From NCBI GenBank assembly GCA_016720395.1, contig JADKKR010000005.1:186001-250000 (forward strand): DNA of 64,000 nt. The letters are read 5' to 3'. This document shows positions 52,100 through 61,900 of this stretch, piece after piece (the stretch's first letter is position 1; each line of letters begins with the position of its first letter). A model generated the notes under the pieces. That model did no database searches. It worked only from the letters and a program-made list of their open reading frames with translations, and was not told the DNA's origin. Source of the stretch: Geobacteraceae bacterium. GTDB taxonomy: Bacteria > Desulfobacterota > Desulfuromonadia > Geobacterales > Pseudopelobacteraceae. The position numbers and the translations under genes were made by a program.

Positions 52100-53842
52100 A
52101 TGCGTGTCTTCACGGGAATCGCGGCTTCGCCCGGGATTGTCGTGGGCAGGCTCAAGGTTGTCGACCGTCAGCGGGTATCGGTTTCCGAATATTCCATACG
52201 TGCTGATGCTGCTGCTGCAGAAATATCCCGCCTCAAGAGCGCAATAGCAACAACCCGTGCCGGTCTGGAGTCTCTCAAGTCAGACCTGGAAGAGACGACC
52301 GGTAGCGAACACCTCTTCATCATCGATACCCATCTGCTGATTCTGGCGGACGAACGACTGATCATCGAAACAGCCTCCATCATTGAATCAGGCCTGATCA
52401 ATGCCGAAGGGGCCCTGAACCGCACCCTCCAAAAATACCGCAGTACATTCGCTGCTATTGAAGACGCCTATCTTCGTGAGCGTATCAACGACGTTGAGAC
52501 GGTCATCGAAAAGATTCTGCGCACCATGACCGGTGAGAACCATGAGGTTATCGTGCCCGAGGAAGCCCTGACGGTCATTGCAGCACATGATCTGACACCG
52601 GCGGATATTCTGCAGATGGACCGCACGCATGTTGTCGGCCTGGTGACGGAGGTCGGCGGCAGGACATCCCATGCATCCATTCTGGCGCGGGCCTTTCAGC
52701 TGCCGACCGTGACAGGGGTCGAAGGAATCACCGCCCTGTCCCTGGATGGTGCCGCAGTTATCGTGGACGGACTGAACGGCAGTGTGACGGTCAATCCCGA
52801 CCGCGAGACGTTCCTGGACAGCCTGCAGCGCAAACGGCGCTACGAGTACATCGAGTTTGAGCTGCTCAAGCTGAAGGATCTGCCTGCGCAAACGCTCGAC
52901 GGTTTCCTCATGCAGGTGAAGGGCAACGTGGAGATCCCCGAAGAAGGGGCCTCGGTACTCAGTCACGGCGGGGCCGGTATCGGGCTGTACCGGACCGAGA
53001 TGCTCTTCATGAATCGCCGGGAGATGCCCGAGGAGGAAGAACAGTTCAGCGCCTATGCGGCCATGCAGCAGGCTGTGGCGCCGCACCCGCTCACCATCAG
53101 GACCCTGGATGCAGGAGGTGACAAGCTGCTGGAAGGGCTGCAGCACCTTACGGAGCAAAATCCGGCCCTGGGTATGCGTGCCATCAGGCTTTCACTGAGT
53201 ATGCCGGATGAGTTCAAGAAGCAGCTGCGCGCAATCCTGCGGGTCAGTGCACGGGGAGCGGTGCGGGTCATGTTCCCGATGATCTCCGGGCTTGACGAAC
53301 TGCGACGGGCCAAAGTGCTCCTGGAGGAATGCAAATCGGAGCTCTCTGCTGCCGGTATCCCGTTTGACAGGGAACTGCAGGTCGGGATCATGATCGAGAT
53401 TCCCTCGGCCGTGATGATGGCTGATCTGCTGGCTCCTGAAGCTGATTTTTTCAGTATCGGCACCAACGACCTCATCCAGTATACCCTGGCTGTAGACCGC
53501 TCCAATGAACACCTGTCGGAATTTTTTCAGCCGCTGCATCCGGCGGTACTGCGCTCCCTGCGTCGAGTGGTTGACATAGCCCACGCCGCCGGAATCGACG
53601 CCTGCATCTGCGGCGAAATGGCCGGCGACCCCCTCTATATCCCGATTCTGCTGGGGCTCGGATTCGATGAGCTTTCCATGGCGAGTGCCTCCATACCGAG
53701 AGTAAAGCAGATCCTGCGCCGCTGCACCCGTGAACAGGCGGTTGCCATAGCTGCAACCTGTGCAACATTCTCAACCGCCGCCGAGGTCGAGAGCTACCTC
53801 AAGGGCGAGATCACCAGCCATTTTGCGGAGAGTTTCGATTGA
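52100..53842 (+). CDS. ptsI: Phosphoenolpyruvate-protein phosphotransferase (enzyme I)
   Basis: 580 residues from the ATG at 52100 with GGAGAGGA upstream; an earlier frame start inside ptsH is unlikely. GGRTSHASILARAFQLPTV has the active His191. The PEP-binding C-terminal barrel has GIGLYRTEMLF, IRTLDAGGDKLL, MFPMISGLDEL, IMIEIPSAVMMA, FFSIGTNDLIQYTLAVDR and CGEMAGDP with the proton-donor Cys. It is complete and should be active. Its stop overlaps the next ATG. Confidence 0.96.
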   Translation: MRVFTGIAASPGIVVGRLKVVDRQRVSVSEYSIRADAAAAEISRLKSAIATTRAGLESLKSDLEETTGSEHLFIIDTHLLILADERLIIETASIIESGLINAEGALNRTLQKYRSTFAAIEDAYLRERINDVETVIEKILRTMTGENHEVIVPEEALTVIAAHDLTPADILQMDRTHVVGLVTEVGGRTSHASILARAFQLPTVTGVEGITALSLDGAAVIVDGLNGSVTVNPDRETFLDSLQRKRRYEYIEFELLKLKDLPAQTLDGFLMQVKGNVEIPEEGASVLSHGGAGIGLYRTEMLFMNRREMPEEEEQFSAYAAMQQAVAPHPLTIRTLDAGGDKLLEGLQHLTEQNPALGMRAIRLSLSMPDEFKKQLRAILRVSARGAVRVMFPMISGLDELRRAKVLLEECKSELSAAGIPFDRELQVGIMIEIPSAVMMADLLAPEADFFSIGTNDLIQYTLAVDRSNEHLSEFFQPLHPAVLRSLRRVVDIAHAAGIDACICGEMAGDPLYIPILLGLGFDELSMASASIPRVKQILRRCTREQAVAIAATCATFSTAAEVESYLKGEITSHFAESFD

Positions 53843-54630
53843 TGACCCCCTACCTGATCCTTTCCCTGTTCGCCCTGATCACCGGCATGGTTGTCGGTTC
53901 GTTCCTCAATGTCTGCATCTGCCGCATGCCCAAGGGCGAATCAATCGTTACCCCCCCCTCTCACTGTCCACAATGTGATTACCGCATCCGCTGGTATGAC
54001 AATATTCCTCTCGCCAGTTACCTGCTGCTGCGCGGCAGATGCCGAGGATGCGGTACGAGTATCTCCATCCAGTATCCACTGGTCGAACTGCTCAACGGTC
54101 TGTTGACCCTGGCACTGTTCATCCGCTTCGGTCCGACAGTGGAGTTCTTCGTGCTGTTTATTTTCTGTTCGGCCCTGGTGGTGATCACCTTCATCGATCT
54201 GGAACACCAGATCATACCTGATGAAATCTCGCTGTCCGGAATCGTCATCGGTTTCATCTGCTCGTTTTTTCTGCAGGGCCATTCCTGGCTGAATTCCCTG
54301 CTGGGAATCCTGCTGGGCGGCGGCAGCCTGCTGCTGGTTGCCTATGGCTACCAGTGGCTGACCGGAAAAGAGGGCATGGGGGGCGGTGACATCAAGCTGT
54401 TGGCCATGATGGGGGCCTTTTTGGGGTGGCAATCGATCCTGTTCATTGTCTTTGCCAGTTCCCTGGTCGGCTCGGTGGTCGGCGTCACCATGATGCTTAT
54501 CCAGAAAAAGGACTCCAAGCTGGCGATCCCCTTCGGCCCGTACCTGGCATTTGGAGCCGTGCTGTACATCTTCTACGGCAGACAGATTATTCACTGGTAT
54601 CTCAGCATGGGAAATTTTGTGAAGGGATAA
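53839..54630 (+). CDS. pilD: Prepilin peptidase / N-methyltransferase
   Basis: 263 residues. The N-terminal cytoplasmic insert has two Cys pairs (HCPQCDYRIRW, GRCRGCG) around PLASYLLLRG; membrane helices follow, with aspartates in FIDLEHQIIPDEISL and GMGGGDIKLLAMMGAFLGW (GxGD protease motif). It cleaves and methylates type IV pilins and type II secretion pseudopilins at the inner membrane. Its ATG overlaps the enzyme I stop (ATGA). Pilus-related PilY1 is encoded 5 kb downstream. Confidence 0.94.
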   Translation: MMTPYLILSLFALITGMVVGSFLNVCICRMPKGESIVTPPSHCPQCDYRIRWYDNIPLASYLLLRGRCRGCGTSISIQYPLVELLNGLLTLALFIRFGPTVEFFVLFIFCSALVVITFIDLEHQIIPDEISLSGIVIGFICSFFLQGHSWLNSLLGILLGGGSLLLVAYGYQWLTGKEGMGGGDIKLLAMMGAFLGWQSILFIVFASSLVGSVVGVTMMLIQKKDSKLAIPFGPYLAFGAVLYIFYGRQIIHWYLSMGNFVKG

Positions 54631-54634
54631 GCCT

Positions 54635-56155
54635 GTGCGCCAATTCCGCCTGAACCTCACCGTTTCCATCCTTGCCTTTCTCAGCTGCCTGCTGCTGTTG
54701 ACCTGGCTGCTCTTCAGCCTGCTGGCATTCAAGACTGCCGCCAATGACCTGTATGCCCAGAAGGGGGAGCATGCCCGCATGCTGCTGGCAACCTTCACGA
54801 GCCAGTTGCCGGAGTTGCTTCCCGTCTACCCGAACGGTATGCTCGATATGAAGGAACCGGCTGCCATCTATGCCCGCAAGCTCTCGGAAGAGACCTCCTT
54901 CATCCGACTGACCCTGCTGGACGTCAATAACAAGCCGGTCTTCAGTGCCGGTCGGGATGGCGGGGATATCTACCAGCCTTTTGCAGGCAGCGGGCAGTTG
55001 CGTGAGGGGAGTTTTTTAGCGCCTGACGGGGCGGCTATTATCTGTACAGCCAAGGTTGTTCGCGATGGCATTACCGCCGGGAGCGCCGGCCTGGTACTTT
55101 CGCTTGCTGCGGAAAAGGCTCGTCTGGATCGCTCCCGCAAGCTGTTCATGGCCTATTTTGCCATCGACTTTATCCTGCTGCTCGGCCTGGGATCCTTCAT
55201 CCTGTCGCGCATTGTCGTAACGCCCATCAGCCGCCTGCTGGCAGCTACCGAGAAGATCACCGGAGGTCAGTACGGACAGCAGGTGCGCATTTCGGGTAGC
55301 GCAGAACTTGCCCGTCTGGCAGAGTCATTCAATGACATGTCCGCCACCCTGCAGCAGAAGGAGCAGGAGGTCAACGGTCATGTGGCCGCCCTGGAAAAAG
55401 CCAACGCCGACCTTCGACAGGCCCGCGAAGAGGCCATACGTACTGAGAAGATGGCCTCCATCGGTCTCCTGGCGGCCGGCATGGCCCATGAGGTCGGAAC
55501 CCCCCTTGCTTCCATCATGGGCTACGCCGAACTGGCAGCCGGCGAGCAGCTGGACACCGGCACGGTTCAGGATTACGCCCGGCGAATCTCGGAGGATTGT
55601 GCCCGCATCGACCGCATCGTACGCGGGCTTCTCGACTACTCGCGACCCCGTGCCGCAACCATAGAACCGTGCGACATACGTCTGTTGGTAGCGGCTGTTA
55701 TCAAGATGCTTTCACAGCAGGGGGCCTTCAAGGACATCAGGCTGGCGACCGACTATGACGACATACTGCCCGAGGTGTGTGTCGACCCTCATCAGTTGGA
55801 GCAGGTGCTGATCAATCTCCTGCTCAACAGCCGGGACGCCATGTCAGCCGGCGGCAGACTTGCAGTACGGGTGAAGGCTGACGCCGGTCGCCGGCTTCCG
55901 GGTCAGGCAGTTTCCTGTCTTCGCGTCGATGTAATGGATAATGGCAGCGGCATCCCGGAAGAACACCTGAAAAGGATATTCGACCCGTTTTTTACCACCA
56001 AGGCACCCGGTAAGGGCACCGGCCTGGGGCTGGCCATATCGGCCCGCATCATCGAGGGGTTTGGAGGCAGGATCGAGGTCCAGAGCAGGCCGGGGACGGG
56101 AACCTGTTTTTCTCTCTGGTTCCCGGCATGCAGGAAAAAGGAATCCGCCTCATGA
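54635..56155 (+). CDS. Membrane sensor histidine kinase
   Basis: 506 residues, GTG start with GAAGGGA upstream. Membrane helices at about 8-30 and 170-190 bracket a periplasmic sensor domain. A HAMP domain (RIVVTPISRLLAATEKITGG) and a coiled-coil follow. The HisKA motif AAGMAHEVGTPLASIMGYAEL places the phospho-His at 285; N box (LINLLLNSRDAM), G1 (DNGSGIPEEHL) and G2 (GKGTGLGLAIS) are intact. The stop overlaps the regulator ATG, so it forms a two-component pair with the sigma-54 activator downstream. The signal sensed is unknown. Confidence 0.93.
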   Translation: MRQFRLNLTVSILAFLSCLLLLTWLLFSLLAFKTAANDLYAQKGEHARMLLATFTSQLPELLPVYPNGMLDMKEPAAIYARKLSEETSFIRLTLLDVNNKPVFSAGRDGGDIYQPFAGSGQLREGSFLAPDGAAIICTAKVVRDGITAGSAGLVLSLAAEKARLDRSRKLFMAYFAIDFILLLGLGSFILSRIVVTPISRLLAATEKITGGQYGQQVRISGSAELARLAESFNDMSATLQQKEQEVNGHVAALEKANADLRQAREEAIRTEKMASIGLLAAGMAHEVGTPLASIMGYAELAAGEQLDTGTVQDYARRISEDCARIDRIVRGLLDYSRPRAATIEPCDIRLLVAAVIKMLSQQGAFKDIRLATDYDDILPEVCVDPHQLEQVLINLLLNSRDAMSAGGRLAVRVKADAGRRLPGQAVSCLRVDVMDNGSGIPEEHLKRIFDPFFTTKAPGKGTGLGLAISARIIEGFGGRIEVQSRPGTGTCFSLWFPACRKKESAS

Positions 56156-57522
56156 GCGTCGCACAGTCCCAGATACTGATCATCGATGACGAAGAGAATC
56201 TTCGCCACATGCTCTCTGCCATGCTTGCACGCCAGGGTTACCAGGCGGACACGGCTGCCAACGGCGCCGAAGGGCTGCAGCGGCTGCGGGAGAAGGTCTA
56301 TGATTTCATCCTCTGCGACATCCGTATGCCTGAGATGGACGGCAAAGGATTTTTGACCCGCGCACTTGAGGAGAAGGTACCGTCACCGGTGATTATGATG
56401 TCGGCATACGGATCGGTCGATACTGCCGTTGAGTGCATGAAGATGGGGGCGTATGACTTCATCTCCAAGCCGTTCAAAAAGGACGAGATCGTGATGGTGC
56501 TCAAAAAGGCCGAGGAACGGGAGCGCCTCAAATCCGAGAACAGCCAGCTGCGCGCCGTGGTTTCCGGGGGGGATGGCTTCTGCGGTATCATCAGCCGCAC
56601 TGCATCCATGCAGGAGATCTTCTCTCAAGTCCGCAAGGTAACCGACCTCAAGACGACGGTCCTGATACTGGGCGAATCCGGAACCGGCAAAGAACTGGTC
56701 GCCCGTGCCATTCACAGCAGTGGTATCCGCGCCAGAAAACCTTTTGTCGCGGTCAACTGCGGCGCCATCCCGGAGAACCTGCTGGAGAGCGAGCTGTTCG
56801 GACATGTTCGCGGCGCGTTTACCGATGCTTCGGGTGACAAGGCCGGACTCTTCGAACAGGCCGACGGGGGGACGCTGTTCCTGGACGAGATCGGCGAGAT
56901 GCCCCTGTCTCTCCAGGTCAAGCTGCTTCGCGTACTGCAGGAAGAGGAGATTCGCAGGGTCGGAGCGGCCGTGTCCCGAAAGGTCAATGTGCGGGTGGTC
57001 TCTGCCACGTCACGGGACCTGGAAAGCGATGTCAGGCGTGGAAGGTTCCGCGAAGATCTCTTTTTCCGGCTCAATGTATTCTGCATCTCGCTGCCGCCGC
57101 TGCGCGAACGGATTGAAGATATTCCCCAGCTGGTCAACTGTTTTGCCGGCAGATATGCCACCGGCAAAGAGACAGCCCCTGTCCGCTGCTCTCCCGATGC
57201 CATGCGGCTGATGCTGGGATACGCCTGGCCCGGGAATATCCGTGAGCTGGAAAACGTCATAGAACGGGGCATGATCCTCTGTGATGGCGAGACCATCACC
57301 GCATCCTGTCTGCCGCCGTCTCTTCATGCCGGTACCAGGGACGACGTAGTTGTGTCCCCGGGCGAAGATCTCTCCATCAAGAAGGCTGAAGACGCCATTG
57401 AACGCGACCTGATCCGCAAGGCGCTGACCAGGACCGGCGGTAACCGCACCCAGGCCGCCAGGATTCTTGAGATCAGCCACCGCTCACTGCTCTACAAACT
57501 CAAAGAATACGGCATAGAATAG
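56152..57522 (+). CDS. Sigma-54-dependent NtrC-family response regulator
   Basis: 456 residues from the ATG at 56152, overlapping the kinase stop; an ATG at 56128 is less likely. Receiver domain with Asp56 in LCDIRMPEMDG and the conserved Thr/Ser and Lys. The AAA+ domain has Walker A GESGTGKELVARAIH, the sigma-54 contact loop RGAFTDA, Walker B-like GTLFLDEIGEM and the arginine finger region. C-terminal Fis-type HTH: KALTRTGGNRTQAARILEIS. It should activate RpoN promoters, possibly for pilus or secreted proteins; targets cannot be read here. Confidence 0.95.
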   Translation: MSVAQSQILIIDDEENLRHMLSAMLARQGYQADTAANGAEGLQRLREKVYDFILCDIRMPEMDGKGFLTRALEEKVPSPVIMMSAYGSVDTAVECMKMGAYDFISKPFKKDEIVMVLKKAEERERLKSENSQLRAVVSGGDGFCGIISRTASMQEIFSQVRKVTDLKTTVLILGESGTGKELVARAIHSSGIRARKPFVAVNCGAIPENLLESELFGHVRGAFTDASGDKAGLFEQADGGTLFLDEIGEMPLSLQVKLLRVLQEEEIRRVGAAVSRKVNVRVVSATSRDLESDVRRGRFREDLFFRLNVFCISLPPLRERIEDIPQLVNCFAGRYATGKETAPVRCSPDAMRLMLGYAWPGNIRELENVIERGMILCDGETITASCLPPSLHAGTRDDVVVSPGEDLSIKKAEDAIERDLIRKALTRTGGNRTQAARILEISHRSLLYKLKEYGIE

Positions 57523-57720
57523 TATCCGGTGATCGTTCTGCGCCCGGCAAAAGTTGCAAGGTTGTGGGACAGTAACCGCCGCAGCTATGAAAAGTTTGCG
57601 GAGTTGCTGTTTCTGGCCAGTTTCAGATCAATAATATCAGATAGTTGCCAGTGTCATGATTAAGGTACTTTTTTTGCATGCATAAGAAACCACGAATGCC
57701 AAGCCTCGAAAGGATTCACC

Positions 57721-58506
57721 ATGTTCAAGGAACTGATCTTTACCCTCGCCGTCTCTCTCATCGTTGCATCACCATCGTTTGCCATGGCCAAGGATGGCTG
57801 CGGCGGCGCCTGCAACGTCTGCCACACACTGACTGAAAAAGAAGCCGCCGGACTCCTCAAGAATATCGGTGTTACGGTAAAATCGGTTAAAGAGGCGCCA
57901 TCTAAGGGGCTTTTTGAACTTCTGGTGGAGAAGGACAACAAGCAGGGCATCATCTTTATCGATTACGGCAAAAAGCACCTCATGCAGGGCATGATCGTCA
58001 GCCTCGACACCCTGCAGCCGGTATCGGCACACTCCCAGGACCTGCCGCAACCCAAACAGGTCACCTCGGTGGATGTCTCGAAGATCCCGGTCGACAAAGC
58101 CGTGATCATGGGTAATCCCAAGGGTTCCAAGAAGATCTACGTATTCACTGACCCGGACTGTCCCTACTGCAAAAAGGGGCACCTCGAACTGAAAAAGCTG
58201 GCCGCCATAGCACCGGATGTTGCCATTCACGTCATGCTCTATCCCCTGCCCATGCACCCCGGTGCCTATGACAAATGCCGGACGGTCCTTGAGACAAAGA
58301 GCCTGGAGCTGATGGACAAGGCCTTTGACGGCAAAGACATCCCCAAACCGACAAAAGACAGCAGCAAGGCAGCCATCGAAGAGATCATCAAGTTTGCCAA
58401 TGCCAACGGCATCTCCGGCACCCCTACCATGGTCATGCCGGACGGCAGGATCGAAGTCGGCATGCGGGATGCGGAAACGATGAAAAAGATGCTGGAAGGC
58501 AAGTAG
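57721..58506 (+). CDS. DsbC-like thiol:disulfide protein with an N-terminal CXXCH
   Basis: 261 residues. Signal peptide about 1-23; then GCGGACNVCHTLTEKEA, in which CNVCH (31-35) matches a c-type heme site. The DsbC dimerisation-type segment spans about 40-120 (KQGIIFIDYGKKHLMQG), and the thioredoxin-fold catalytic domain has DPDCPYCKKG with the active CPYC at 147-150 and a cis-Pro in SGTPTMV. Such proteins isomerise disulfides in exported proteins. Here it is upstream of a Cys-rich PilY1-like protein, a plausible client. Heme attachment at CXXCH is possible but unproven. Confidence 0.88.
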   Translation: MFKELIFTLAVSLIVASPSFAMAKDGCGGACNVCHTLTEKEAAGLLKNIGVTVKSVKEAPSKGLFELLVEKDNKQGIIFIDYGKKHLMQGMIVSLDTLQPVSAHSQDLPQPKQVTSVDVSKIPVDKAVIMGNPKGSKKIYVFTDPDCPYCKKGHLELKKLAAIAPDVAIHVMLYPLPMHPGAYDKCRTVLETKSLELMDKAFDGKDIPKPTKDSSKAAIEEIIKFANANGISGTPTMVMPDGRIEVGMRDAETMKKMLEGK

Positions 58507-58549
58507 ACGTTTTGAGAAACAGATTCATCTATCAAGAGGAGATACTTCT

Positions 58550-58873
58550 ATGAAACGCTTGGTAAGCATGGCTCTCATGTGCATGACGCTTCAATTTCTT
58601 GTGTCAATTCCACTCTGCTCTGCAGAACAGAAAATCCAGAAGCAGGGCCCGTATCTCGTAGCAGAAGGGAAAGTGACGCAGATAATTACCCGCAGCCTCG
58701 TGATAGACGGGCAGCAATACCCCATCTCCATGTTTGCCAGGGTGTTTGAAGCGAGCCTGAGCGGGCGGGAGATACCCCTGCATCTGGTTGTAAACATAGG
58801 CAAGATCGACCTGGCCCGGATATATATCCTGGGCGGCAAGGTCGAAAAAATCGTCGTGTTGTATAACATCTGA
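58550..58873 (+). CDS. Small secreted protein of unknown function
   Basis: 107 residues; signal peptide with hydrophobic core about 5-22 ending near CSA|EQK, preceded by GAGGAG. The mature 80 residues are beta-rich (GPYLVAEGKVTQIITRSLVIDGQQYPISMFARVFEA) and end in FVKI-like hydrophobic strand KVEKIVVLYNI. No family recognised. Directly between the DsbC-like and PilY1-like genes with a 29-bp gap to the latter, so likely in the same transcript and perhaps an accessory pilus protein. Confidence 0.7.
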   Translation: MKRLVSMALMCMTLQFLVSIPLCSAEQKIQKQGPYLVAEGKVTQIITRSLVIDGQQYPISMFARVFEASLSGREIPLHLVVNIGKIDLARIYILGGKVEKIVVLYNI

Positions 58874-58902
58874 AGCGTTTTTTTGCTCAAGCGAGGTGAG
58901 AT

Positions 58903-61900
58903 ATGAAAACTGGTGTCTGGACGCGGATAACGGATTGGTCACGTTGTTTCATGGTGGCAGCAATTATGCTGCTGTGCGGGCTGTTTATGTGTGCGACCGA
59001 TGCCCACGCCATCAGGCTTGACATCAAGTTCAACACTGGTACGGCGATCCCCGGCGATATCAATACCAACCTGCCGACCGGAAACAATTCGAATCCCGGA
59101 GATGCCAACTTCAAGTATGTCACCCTGTTCAGCGAAACACCACCGGCTGAAAATAGTACTACCATGCAGGATACCTACGCAACCGCTGGCACATGGTATC
59201 CGTTTGCAAATGTCTATTATCGCCCTGATTTCGCAACCACGGCAGAGATTCAAGCCAATGCAACCGGGAGATTGAAAGTCAGAACTTCAAGAACAACTGA
59301 CAGTTTTGATGTTGAACTGTGGCATTACAGTGCAGCGGGAACCAAAGTGGCGCAACTTGGCAACACAGTTACCGTCAATGGTGCAACGAATAATACCAAC
59401 AGGGACATTGCTTTCTCCAATGCTGCCTATACGTTGCCTGCCGGTGATCTGCTGCTGATGCAGGTCCGTTTCAGGCCAAACAACAATGGTGACTACGGTC
59501 GCATCCTTTGCAATACAGGCGATGAGTCGTATATTAATGTCGGCATCAAGTTTAATATCGTATCGTCCGCCGGAGCAGGCGGGACTATCTCAGGTCCGGC
59601 GACCACGCCGGGAACCGCAGCGGTTGATTACAAATCGGACCAGACCTATGTTGCCACTGCAAATGCCGGGCAGTCAATCCTGACTTTCACGGTGGACGGA
59701 GTTTCTGTGCCTGCCGCTGTCGGTCAGACCTCATTTACCTATACCGGACCTGCTGTTACCGGCGTCCGGTCCAATCACACCATCGATGTCCAGTTCCAGG
59801 CGGCATCAGGAAGCTTCAACGTTGCTCCGGGAACCGGCGGGTGCATCACCGTTCAGGGATATGGTGCTTGTCCCGGGACGACCCTTGGTCCTCCGCCATG
59901 GGCTGGGGGCACCACGTACTCCTATCCGACCGTCACCGGTACCTACATATTCGATGTGGTGCCGGACGCAGGATACGGCATCGAACAGGTTCTGATCAAC
60001 GGGGTTGATCAGGGCGTGCCGCTCGGTCAGACGACTCTCTGGTCAACCGCGCCTTTGACACTTACGACCGGAGCAACCGTAAATCTGACGGCATCGTTCC
60101 TGCCATATATCAACGTGACCTCCAGCGCCGGAACCGGCGGAACAATATCCCCGGCAGGTACAACGGCCGTGCTGCGGGGACAGGCAGTCACCTTTGATGT
60201 TGTCCCTGATAACGGCTACCGCATCCTGTCCATCACTGACAACGGAGTTGACCAGGGTAATACCTCACCCTACACCATCACCAATGTCACCGGACCACAC
60301 GATGTTGTGGTTACATTTAAGCGTGTGTACTACATCACTGCGATTGCAGGCCCCAACGGCACAATATCACCGATTGGTGACGTGGCTGTCGATGCAGGCA
60401 CATCCCGAAACTTTTCTTTCAGTCCCGATTCCGGTTTTCGGGTCAATGATGTTCTGATTGATGGAACGTCCGTTGGAGCAGTGTCTACGTACACCTTCAC
60501 GAATATTGCAGCCGACCATAGTATCGAGGTCATATTTATCGATGCACCGGTTCCGAGTACCTACTGTGCCGTGCCGGCCTTTATTACAACTCCGGCTCCT
60601 CCCAACGTCATGTTGATGCTGTCGGTAGAGTCCCCGATGGAGGGGGCCGCCAACCCATCGGTAACCTGTACAGGTACTCCGTCAGCAATCAATTATACCT
60701 GCAATTCCTCCGGTCTGGGTACCTACGATAATTCACGGAATTATTACGGCTACTTTGAAAACTACAAGTGCTACACCTATTCGGGCAGCGGTGCCTCGGG
60801 TCTTTTCACCCCCTCCGGTGTGGCTACCAACCATCAGTGCGGGGGTACCGGGTGGAGCGGAAACATGCTCAACTGGTCCACGATGCTGGCGGTAGACGCC
60901 TTCCGCAAGGCCTTTACCGGTGGCAATAGGGTTGTCGATTCGACAACGGAGACCGTCCTCTTGGGTGCGGTTAACGATGGCAACTGGTTCCCGGCCAACC
61001 CGACCATCACCAACGCAGAACAATACATGCCCGGTTTGACCGGCACGGGCAATACCCGCACCATTATGAGGAGGGGAGCAGGTGTCGGTTTTGGAGTCTG
61101 CAATAATGGAGTCAACAATTGTACCGTCGGTCGCTCCGGTTCCGGGGAGGCCCAGTGGCCGACAGCCGGTACCAATACCGCTAACGTTTATAGCCTGCGT
61201 ATAAAGGCCTGTGATTCGACCGGCGGTGTGGAGAGCCGTTGCAATACTACGACAAACAAGCCGGAAGGCACTATCCAGAAGTATATGGACAAGATGCGCT
61301 TCAGTCTTATTTCCTACGCAGCGGACAATGCGAGGGAGCGCGACGGCGGTGTATTACGGGAAAAAATGAAGTGGGTCGGCCCTTTGGTTGGCAATGGGCT
61401 CAAATTCCATGATGCAAGTAATACGGTTGTAACGTGCTCGACAAACGCAGGATGCACTAATCCTGAAAAAGAAGTGAATACCGACGGTACGTTCGTTTAC
61501 AACCCTGATGGTGCTTCGACCGGCAATAGTGGACTAATCAACTACATTAACAAGTTTGCGTATGCTTCCGGTTATAAAAATATCGATCCGATCAGTGAAA
61601 TGTACTACGAGGTGGTTCGCTATTTCCGTAACCAGACCCCATCCGGTAGCAGATACTGCGACGGACTTACTGAACCTAATGATAACTTTCCTTTATATTG
61701 CAATTCGTCTAAAACCCATGCCCGGGGATGGCGGGACCCGTCACTCTACGCCTGTTCCCAGAATTTCGTAATTGCGGTTAATGATGCCAATCCGCACAGT
61801 GACAAGCGCATTCCGGGCACATCATTCATAGCACAGGCCGGCAGCAACGAACCAGGGGCCGGCGACTGGTGCGGTTCCGCAAGAGGTTCCTGCGACACGG

